Source: Flavobacteriaceae bacterium (GTDB lineage: Bacteria; Bacteroidota; Bacteroidia; Flavobacteriales; Flavobacteriaceae). From it: DNA of 9,292 bases. Every line of letters starts with the position of its first letter. The first letter of the stretch is position 1. The position numbers were made by a program, and so were the translations under genes. Under the pieces are notes generated by a model. That model made no database searches. It was given only the letters and a program-made list of their open reading frames with translations, and was not told the DNA's origin. Location: assembly GCA_003533785.1 (NCBI GenBank), contig DQCR01000003.1, forward strand, positions 1 through 9,292. The letters are read 5' to 3'. Below are positions 1 through 5,029 of the stretch, piece after piece.

Positions 1-1271
1 ATATAATCGGCCTGATCTTTAGATAATTCTTCTAGCTCAACACCCAGATGTTCCAAGTGAAGCGCAGCAACTTTTTCATCCAAATGCTTAGGCAACATAT
101 AGACCTTATTTTCGTATTGATCTGAACGATTCCACAGCTCAATTTGCGCTAAGGTTTGATTGGTAAAGGAGTTGCTCATAACAAAACTAGGGTGTCCCGT
201 AGCACAACCTAAGTTAACCAATCTCCCTTCCGCCAAAACAATGATTTGTTTGTCCTCTTCCAAGGTGTATAAATCCACTTGTGGTTTGATTTCTGATTTG
301 CTATGGCCGTAGTTTTTGTTCAACCAAGCCATGTCAATTTCGTTATCAAAGTGACCAATATTACAAACAATGGCTTTGTCTTTCATGGCCAAAAAGTCCT
401 CTTTCCCTAAAATATCTTTATTCCCTGTTGCAGTACAGACAATATCTGCATTGGCAATTACAGTTTCTAATTTTTTTACCTCATACCCGTCCATTGCTGC
501 CTGAAGGGCGCAAATGGGGTCAATTTCTGTTACGGTGACAATAGCTCCTGCACCTCGAAAAGAAGCTGCCGTTCCTTTTCCTACATCGCCATAACCACAA
601 ACCACGACCCGTTTTCCAGCAAGCATCACGTCGGTAGCGCGACGTACGGCATCAACCGCACTTTCTTTACAACCGTATTTGTTGTCAAATTTAGACTTAG
701 TCACAGAGTCGTTTACATTGATGGCAGGCATGGGTAAGGTTCCGTTTTTTACACGCTCATACAAGCGATGAACCCCTGTAGTGGTCTCCTCAGAAAGCCC
801 ACGAATTTCGTTTACAAGCTCGGGATATTGGTCCAAAACCATATTGGTTAGATCCCCTCCGTCGTCCAAGATCATGTTCAACGGTTTTTGATCTGCTCCA
901 AAATGCAAGGTTTGCTCGATACACCAGTCAAATTCTTCTTCATTCATTCCCTTCCAAGCGTACACTGGAATACCCGCAGCAGCGATGGCAGCCGCAGCGT
1001 GATCTTGGGTAGAGAAAATGTTACAAGAACTCCAAGTCACTTCCGCCCCAAGGGCAACCAAAGTTTCAATAAGCACAGCGGTTTGGATGGTCATGTGCAG
1101 ACAACCTGCGATTCTAGACCCTTTTAGTGGTTGTTCTTCGCCAAACTCTTTTCGCAACGCCATCAATCCCGGCATTTCCTTTTCTGCTAATAAAATTTCT
1201 TTCCGACCCCATTCCGCAAGTGCGATGTCTTTGACTTTATAGGGCAGGCGTTGTGATGTTTTTGTCTCCAT
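1..1271 (-). CDS. ahcY: S-adenosylhomocysteine hydrolase, C-terminus cut by window edge
   Basis: The enzyme reversibly hydrolyses S-adenosylhomocysteine to homocysteine and adenosine in the cytosol, removing the inhibitory product of SAM-dependent methylation; it uses tightly bound NAD. The minus-strand frame from the ATG at 1271 gives 423 full codons. Seen in the translation: the DDGGD segment (residues 136-140), SEETTTG (160-166), [11 protein letters not shown] followed by YGC (187-201), the Rossmann loop GYGDVGKG (226-233), and near the end the family blocks [11 protein letters not shown] and [14 protein letters not shown]. By alignment from memory with the human enzyme, the catalytic set is D137, E162, K192, D196, N197 and C201, all present. 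Only about 15 residues are missing, including the C-terminal Lys/Tyr tail that reaches the NAD of a neighbouring subunit. A candidate promoter lies just upstream at 1326-1297. The gene is divergent from the PPTase operon. Confidence 0.98.
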   Translation of the reverse strand, partial: METKTSQRLPYKVKDIALAEWGRKEILLAEKEMPGLMALRKEFGEEQPLKGSRIAGCLHMTIQTAVLIETLVALGAEVTWSSCNIFSTQDHAAAAIAAAGIPVYAWKGMNEEEFDWCIEQTLHFGADQKPLNMILDDGGDLTNMVLDQYPELVNEIRGLSEETTTGVHRLYERVKNGTLPMPAINVNDSVTKSKFDNKYGCKESAVDAVRRATDVMLAGKRVVVCGYGDVGKGTAASFRGAGAIVTVTEIDPICALQAAMDGYEVKKLETVIANADIVCTATGNKDILGKEDFLAMKDKAIVCNIGHFDNEIDMAWLNKNYGHSKSEIKPQVDLYTLEEDKQIIVLAEGRLVNLGCATGHPSFVMSNSFTNQTLAQIELWNRSDQYENKVYMLPKHLDEKVAALHLEHLGVELEELSKDQADY

Positions 1272-1284
1272 AATTGTACCTTTG
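1251..1284 (+). promoter_or_regulatory. Bacteroidetes-type promoter for the PPTase-led operon
   Basis: A full match to the -7 consensus, TACCTTTG, lies at 1277-1284. A TTG at 1251-1253 is 23 bases upstream, at the long end of the accepted spacing, so the -33 part is weaker than that of ahcY. Transcription would begin near 1290, giving a leader of about 36 bases before the ATG at 1327. The -33 element is inside the first codons of ahcY, and the footprint overlaps the ahcY promoter. Confidence 0.5.
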
Positions 1285-1296
1285 AATTTTAGATGT

Positions 1297-1326
1297 CAAA
1301 AGTACAACCTTTCTAAGCAATTTCAA
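1297..1326 (-). promoter_or_regulatory. Bacteroidetes-type promoter for ahcY
   Basis: Read on the minus strand, TTG (1326-1324), 19 bases, then TACTTTTG (1304-1297). This fits the Bacteroidetes -33/-7 form TTG-N17-23-TAnnTTTG. Transcription would begin near 1290, giving a leader of about 20 bases before the ahcY ATG at 1271. The -33 element abuts the start codon of the divergent PPTase gene. Confidence 0.6.
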
Positions 1327-1950
1327 ATGCCTGAATGCCATTGTGAAACCATTGAAGAAATAACTCAGATAGCGGTTTGGAAGATTACTGAAACAGAAAG
1401 TGAGCTCGTTTCGGGCTTGGCGCTTTCTCAGGTCGCTCTAAATCGACTGGCCCTCAGAAGAAGCGAAGTACACCGAAAAGGTTATTTGGCAATCCGACAG
1501 CTTCTGAAACGTTTTGGAATTGACCCTTTAACCCACCAATACGACGAAAACGGCGCCCCCTACCTCACCAACGGAAGTCACCTTTCCATTACCCATACCA
1601 AAGATGTCGCTGCCATTGCAATTTCTGAAAAACCCGTAGGAATTGATCTGGAGCATTATCAAAAAAAGATTCTAAAAATTGGACCTCGCTTTCTACATAA
1701 TGAAGAAACTCAGGATCCCGAAAAAGTAAACGACATTCGGTTTTTAACCCAGACTTGGACCGCTAAGGAGGCCTTGTATAAAGTGTTTCGCAAACCGGGA
1801 ATCCACTTCAATACCCAATTGTGTATCCAGCCGTTTAAGGCAGCAGATTCCCAAGGCGCTGGGACCGTTTTTGAACAGGGAAAAACACATCACTACACCC
1901 TTTATTATCGCTATTTTGACCAATTTTGCTTAAGCTTGGCAACCCAATAA
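1327..1950 (+). CDS. Sfp-type 4'-phosphopantetheinyl transferase
   Basis: The family transfers the 4'-phosphopantetheine arm of coenzyme A to a serine of acyl or peptidyl carrier proteins, in the cytosol. I take the ATG at 1327 (207 residues). The frame is open back to a TTG at 1282, but that TTG is part of the -7 promoter box and so is probably not translated. Seen motifs, numbered from 1327: GAPYLTNGSHLSITHT (about 76-91), VGIDLE with the Mg-binding Asp107 and Glu109, and WTAKEALYK (144-152) with Glu148 and Lys152. These are the three signature blocks of the superfamily. The length suits the compact Sfp/Sfp-like group. The carrier protein served cannot be told from sequence. It is the first gene of an operon otherwise linked to thiamine uptake, 11 bases before the next gene; the link may be positional only. 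Confidence 0.9.
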   Translation: MPECHCETIEEITQIAVWKITETESELVSGLALSQVALNRLALRRSEVHRKGYLAIRQLLKRFGIDPLTHQYDENGAPYLTNGSHLSITHTKDVAAIAISEKPVGIDLEHYQKKILKIGPRFLHNEETQDPEKVNDIRFLTQTWTAKEALYKVFRKPGIHFNTQLCIQPFKAADSQGAGTVFEQGKTHHYTLYYRYFDQFCLSLATQ

Positions 1951-1961
1951 AATTTTAACAG

Positions 1962-2222
1962 ATGAAACTCTCCGTAGAATTGACATTGACCCCCTTAAAA
2001 GAAAATTTTGTTCCTACCATCAAATCCTTTATCCAAGGCCTAAGAGGATTGGGTTTTGTTATCAAAGAAAATCCGATGAGCACCCAAATTTACGGTGATT
2101 TTGATCCAGTAATGGAAGAACTAATCCCACTGATTCGAAAAACCTTTCAGGAGGAAGAGGCTGTTATGTTGCATTTAAAATTGGTTAAAGGAGACCGCAG
2201 TCACTATGAACCCGATTTTTGA
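1962..2222 (+). CDS. Thiamine-binding (YkoF/MTH1187-type) small protein
   Basis: This 86-residue protein has no signal peptide or membrane segment and should be cytosolic. It matches the short Thiamine_BP family (formerly DUF77; MTH1187 and B. subtilis YkoF are members), which folds as a ferredoxin-like domain and binds thiamine or its pyrimidine part. Visible evidence is the first strand MKLSVELTLTPL, a helix with a GLRGLGF turn (26-32), the signature-like stretch NPMSTQIYGDFD (37-48), comparable to the family's PMGTxIEG, and a final strand VMLHLKLVKG. Its 3' end overlaps the carrier gene by 17 bases, so the two are translationally linked. By context it may bind thiamine near the carrier or buffer free vitamin. 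Family assignment is fairly firm; its exact ligand is inferred. Confidence 0.8.
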   Translation: MKLSVELTLTPLKENFVPTIKSFIQGLRGLGFVIKENPMSTQIYGDFDPVMEELIPLIRKTFQEEEAVMLHLKLVKGDRSHYEPDF

Positions 2223-2838
2223 TTTTTTAGTAGAACCTTACCAAAACTATAACACCTTGGATATTGTCCTAGAAGCAGTGGCCGTATTGTTGGGATTACT
2301 TAGTGTTTGGTTTGCGCAACGCGATCACATTGCAGTTTATCCCTCAGGAATGCTATCTACAGGAATCTTTGTTTATATTTTATTCCAAGCCAACCTTTTA
2401 GGAGATATGCTGATTAATGCTTATTTTTTTGTTATGAGTATTTACGGTTGGTATTTTTGGATTCAGAAAGAAGGAAATCAAGTGTTAAACCCTATAGCTA
2501 AAATGAATAGTAAAGAGTTCAAATGGGCAATAGTTCTTTTCTTTGGTGCTGTTTTGTTTGTAATCGGAATTTATTTATTTTTTGACAAATGGACGGATTG
2601 GACGGCACCTGTCGACACCTTTACTACGGCGCTCTTTTTTGTAGGGATGTGGCTGATGGCGAGAAGGAAAATAGAACATTGGATTTTTTGGATAGTGGGG
2701 GATGTGATTTCTGTTCCTTTATACCTCTACAAAGGCTTAGGTCTAACTAGTATTCAATACCTTATCTTTACCCTTATTGCAATCTTGGGATACATTCAAT
2801 GGAAAAAAACATACAGCAAAGAGCTTCAAACTGCTTGA
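2206..2838 (+). CDS. pnuC: PnuC-family vitamin carrier, probably thiamine-specific (PnuT-like)
   Basis: PnuC-family proteins are SWEET-like facilitators that carry nicotinamide riboside (PnuC), riboflavin (PnuX) or thiamine (PnuT) across the inner membrane; uptake becomes one-way when a cytosolic kinase phosphorylates the substrate. The 210 residues show about seven hydrophobic segments (roughly 18-37, 41-62, 66-86, 106-126, 135-153, 157-175, 181-199). Family landmarks are VWFAQRDHIAVYPSGM (34-49), LGDMLINAYFFVMSIYGWYFW (65-85), the DTFTTALFFVGMWLMARRK block (137-155) and WIVGDVISVPLYLYKG (162-177). Databases would likely label it a nicotinamide riboside transporter. Thiamine is preferred here because a thiamine-binding protein overlaps it upstream and a TPP-controlled receptor lies downstream. 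It overlaps the kinase gene by 40 bases. Family is certain; substrate is inferred. Confidence 0.92.
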   Translation: MNPIFDFLVEPYQNYNTLDIVLEAVAVLLGLLSVWFAQRDHIAVYPSGMLSTGIFVYILFQANLLGDMLINAYFFVMSIYGWYFWIQKEGNQVLNPIAKMNSKEFKWAIVLFFGAVLFVIGIYLFFDKWTDWTAPVDTFTTALFFVGMWLMARRKIEHWIFWIVGDVISVPLYLYKGLGLTSIQYLIFTLIAILGYIQWKKTYSKELQTA

Positions 2839-3359
2839 GAATTGTTTTATACGGACCGGAATCTACGGGAAAGACAACCCTCGCTAAAGCTTTAGCGGAA
2901 TACTATCAAACTACTTGGGTACCAGAATTTGCAAGAACGTATTTACAAGAAAAATGGAACCAAAAAAAAGAAGTGTGTAATTTAGAGGATTTGATTGTCA
3001 TTGCAAATGGGCAAGTAAAGCTGGAAAATAAAGCCTTATGGAAGGCGAAAGACGTTGTTTTTTGTGACACCAATATTTTAGTAACCAAAGCCTGGTCACA
3101 AACCCATTTTGACGGCTATTGTGCGCCAGAGATTCAAGCACTTTCAGAGACACTACAGTACGACCATTATTTTTTGACTTACACAGATGTCCCATGGAAA
3201 GCGGATGATTTAAGAGATCGCCCGAATCATAGAGAGGAAATGTTTTTCCATTTTGAAAATTTGTTAAAAGTCAAGAAAGCATCCTACACTATTTTAAAGG
3301 GAAATCTTGAGCAGCGAATCCTGCAGGCCAAAAAAGTTTTAAGTATATTGATGAGATAA
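2799..3359 (+). CDS. NadR-like single-domain nucleoside/vitamin kinase (AAA_28 type)
   Basis: A 186-residue P-loop protein resembling only the C-terminal ribosylnicotinamide kinase domain of NadR; the N-terminal repressor and NMN adenylyltransferase domains are absent. Seen: Walker A GPESTGKTT (19-27), VPEFAR (41-46, the substrate-side segment written EYAR in NadR), the Walker B-like VVFCDTN (86-92), and a basic lid segment DDLRDRP (136-142). The protein is soluble. The ATG at 2799 overlaps the carrier gene by 40 bases; a TTG at 2835, overlapping the carrier's TGA, is a possible alternative start and would keep the whole P-loop. Translational coupling to the carrier suggests it phosphorylates what the carrier brings in. 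That would be nicotinamide riboside if the carrier is a true PnuC, or thiamine if it is PnuT-like; the context favours the second but does not prove it. Confidence 0.82.
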   Translation: MEKNIQQRASNCLRIVLYGPESTGKTTLAKALAEYYQTTWVPEFARTYLQEKWNQKKEVCNLEDLIVIANGQVKLENKALWKAKDVVFCDTNILVTKAWSQTHFDGYCAPEIQALSETLQYDHYFLTYTDVPWKADDLRDRPNHREEMFFHFENLLKVKKASYTILKGNLEQRILQAKKVLSILMR

Positions 3360-3360
3360 A

Positions 3361-4866
3361 ATGATAGCAGAAGAAGACTACAAACAGCTACAAGCCAGCG
3401 GGCGATCCACAGAACTCATTCAGAGACAATTTGAGTTTTTGACAGGAGGGCAAAGCCTAATCTCTGAAATTCGCCCAGCTCAACCCGGAGACGGGATTCT
3501 CCGACTTGATGAAAAACAAGTCCAACAGAATCTGGACGATTTTGATAATCGAGCAGATCTAAAACGATGGATGAAGTTTGTCCCTGCTTCTGGTGCCGCC
3601 AGTAGAATGTTTGCCCCTTTGTACGCGTTTTTGGAAGCTGCTAAACAAACCGATCTGAACACTTCAGAATTTGAGGAAACCTCAGAAGCTATACTGATGA
3701 ATCAGTTGAAGAAAGAGTTGAAAAAGCTTCCTTTTTTTGGGTCAATTTATGCAAAACTAAACGAGGACGAAAAAGCTCAACTTGAAACCCAAGAAGCTTA
3801 TTTTATAAATTTCATCCAAAAAATTGTTTCTCAGTTTGAGAACTACCCAAAAGGATTGATCCCCTTTTTTAATGATGAAAAGGGTCAGGAATGGACTCCC
3901 TTTGAAGCTCAATTGATAGAAGCGATTGAGCTAGGTAAACAAAAAAGCACAGTGCCTTTACATTTAACTATTGATAAAAATCATCGAGAACTGTTCGACA
4001 AAACACTCCAGTCCTTTCAAGAAAAATTTGGCCTTCAAGGACAGAATCCTCTTCGGGTGGAATACTCCCATCAGCATCGCTTGACAGATACGCCTTTTAT
4101 CGATGAAAAGAAGCAGTGGGTTCGAGATGACAAGGGAGCGATTGCTTTTCGAAAAGGAGGACACGGCGCATTGCTTGAAAATTTAAATCATTTGGATGCA
4201 GACTGTATTTGGATTAAAAATATTGACAACATCTTACTCGGAAAATCAAATGCTACTGGAGAAAAATGGATGAAAACCTTGGCCGGAAAACTACTCACCA
4301 TTCAAGAGGCCCTTTTTGAACACCTTGATACCCTAGAACAACAAAAAGCCAACACTGATCTTCGACCAATTACAGACTTTATACAAACTCATTTTGACCC
4401 CAATTTCAATCTAAAGCCGGAAAGTAAAATGTCTCATGAGGTCCTTTTTGACTACCTGCATCGCCCCTTACGTGTGTGTGGAATGATTCCCAACAAAGGA
4501 GCTGTGGGTGGAGGTCCTTTCTGGAAAAAAGAGCTCCGTGGACAGAGTCTACAAATTATCGAAGGCGTGGAATTGGACTCCACCCTGAAAGAGCATTCAG
4601 AAGCTATTACGGGAAGTACCCACTTCAATCCTGTTATGATGGTATGCGGAATTACAGACCATCGCGGAGAAAAATTCTCTCTGTATGACTTTAGAGACGA
4701 AAAGCGCTTTATGGTGAGTAAAAAAACAACGAAAGACCAACCCATTACTATTTTAGAATGGCCTGGATTGTGGAATGGAGGAATGGCAGAATGGAATTCG
4801 ATATTTATTGAACTTCCACCGGAAACTTTTAATCCTGTAAAATCAGTAATGGATTTACTTCGATAA
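3361..4866 (+). CDS. DUF4301 family protein, possible nucleotidyltransferase
   Basis: A 501-residue cytosolic protein without signal peptide or membrane segment, recognised as the Bacteroidetes family DUF4301, of unknown function. It starts one base after the kinase stop codon and closes the operon. Conserved-looking blocks are FVPASGAASRMFAPL (73-87), PKGLIPFF (163-170), VPLHLTI (198-204), RKGGHGALLENL (264-275), WIKNIDNIL (284-292), and, toward the C-terminus, RPLRVCGMIPNKGAVGGGPFW (368-388) and EWPGLWNGGMAEWNS (466-480). The first, second, fourth and fifth recall, in order, the G-loop with SRM, the PKG loop, the GGHG/GNGG turn and the vDN strand of UDP-sugar pyrophosphorylases such as UAP1, with an extra helical insert between the first two. 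This relation is my inference from motif order. A link to vitamin uptake rests on gene order alone. Confidence 0.85.
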   Translation: MIAEEDYKQLQASGRSTELIQRQFEFLTGGQSLISEIRPAQPGDGILRLDEKQVQQNLDDFDNRADLKRWMKFVPASGAASRMFAPLYAFLEAAKQTDLNTSEFEETSEAILMNQLKKELKKLPFFGSIYAKLNEDEKAQLETQEAYFINFIQKIVSQFENYPKGLIPFFNDEKGQEWTPFEAQLIEAIELGKQKSTVPLHLTIDKNHRELFDKTLQSFQEKFGLQGQNPLRVEYSHQHRLTDTPFIDEKKQWVRDDKGAIAFRKGGHGALLENLNHLDADCIWIKNIDNILLGKSNATGEKWMKTLAGKLLTIQEALFEHLDTLEQQKANTDLRPITDFIQTHFDPNFNLKPESKMSHEVLFDYLHRPLRVCGMIPNKGAVGGGPFWKKELRGQSLQIIEGVELDSTLKEHSEAITGSTHFNPVMMVCGITDHRGEKFSLYDFRDEKRFMVSKKTTKDQPITILEWPGLWNGGMAEWNSIFIELPPETFNPVKSVMDLLR

Positions 4867-4885
4867 GAATTTTTAGTTAACTTTA
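4855..4885 (+). promoter_or_regulatory. Candidate promoter for the riboswitch-receptor unit
   Basis: TAACTTTA at 4878-4885 matches seven of the eight positions of TAnnTTTG (counting the two free positions). A weak TTTA at 4854-4857 stands where the -33 element is expected; no TTG is present. Transcription would begin near 4890, exactly at the 5' side of riboswitch stem P1. The box is only 12 bases after the DUF4301 stop codon, so read-through from the upstream operon is also likely. Confidence 0.4.
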
Positions 4886-4888
4886 CAC

Positions 4889-4968
4889 CTAATCTCAAAG
4901 GGGTGCCGTTTTTTACGGCTGAGATCATACCCATTGAACCTGGGCAGGTAATGCTGCCAAGGGAATAG
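4889..4968 (+). promoter_or_regulatory. TPP riboswitch aptamer (THI element)
   Basis: All conserved parts of the thiamine pyrophosphate aptamer are readable. P1 pairs 4889-4896 with 4961-4968 (eight positions, one A-A mismatch and one G-T pair). P2 pairs GGGT (4901-4904) with ACCC (4929-4932). P3 is a hairpin, GCCGT (4905-4909) with ACGGC (4915-4919) and five T in the loop. The pyrimidine-sensing CTGAGA is at 4919-4924, GAACCTG at 4936-4942, and P5 pairs GGCAG (4943-4947) with CTGCC (4954-4958) around the conserved TAATGC region. It lies 58 bases before a TonB-dependent receptor, which identifies that receptor as part of thiamine uptake. TPP binding is expected to lower its expression. Confidence 0.97.
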
Positions 4969-5029
4969 TTTACAAATAGTTTTAATAGCGAATAATCACC
5001 CCTTTTATTCGAATAAATGTATTCGAATG
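4969..5029 (+). promoter_or_regulatory. Riboswitch expression platform with start-codon hairpin
   Basis: Between aptamer and receptor gene, CACCCCTTT (4997-5005) is the exact complement of AAAGGGGTG (4897-4905), which holds the 5' strand of aptamer stem P2. The two pairings are mutually exclusive. Immediately after, ATTCGAATA (5007-5015) pairs perfectly with TATTCGAAT (5020-5028) across a four-base loop, and this hairpin includes the A and T of the start codon (5027-5029). A competing hairpin, CGAATAA (4989-4995) with TTATTCG (5005-5011), would open it. No run of T follows, so control looks translational rather than by termination. Which fold is the ON state is not settled by inspection. Confidence 0.6.

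Noticed and set aside
888..1242. Plus-strand open frames within ahcY
   Set aside because: They are antisense to strongly conserved ahcY codons, with no family resemblance in the translation.
1282..1326. N-terminal extension of the PPTase from a TTG at 1282
   Set aside because: The TTG is part of a perfect -7 promoter box and transcription would start after it; the extra 15 residues match no family feature.
2206..3359. Carrier and kinase as a plain nicotinamide riboside salvage pair
   Set aside because: Not excluded, but made second choice because a thiamine-binding protein overlaps the carrier gene and a TPP riboswitch is close by.
4452..4934. 160-codon open frame on the minus strand
   Set aside because: It lies antisense to the conserved C-terminal half of DUF4301 and to the riboswitch, and its translation shows no recognisable domain.
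5007..5028. Hairpin before the receptor read as an intrinsic terminator
   Set aside because: The stem is A/T-rich and is followed by GAAATC, not a T run, and it contains the start codon; start-codon masking fits better.
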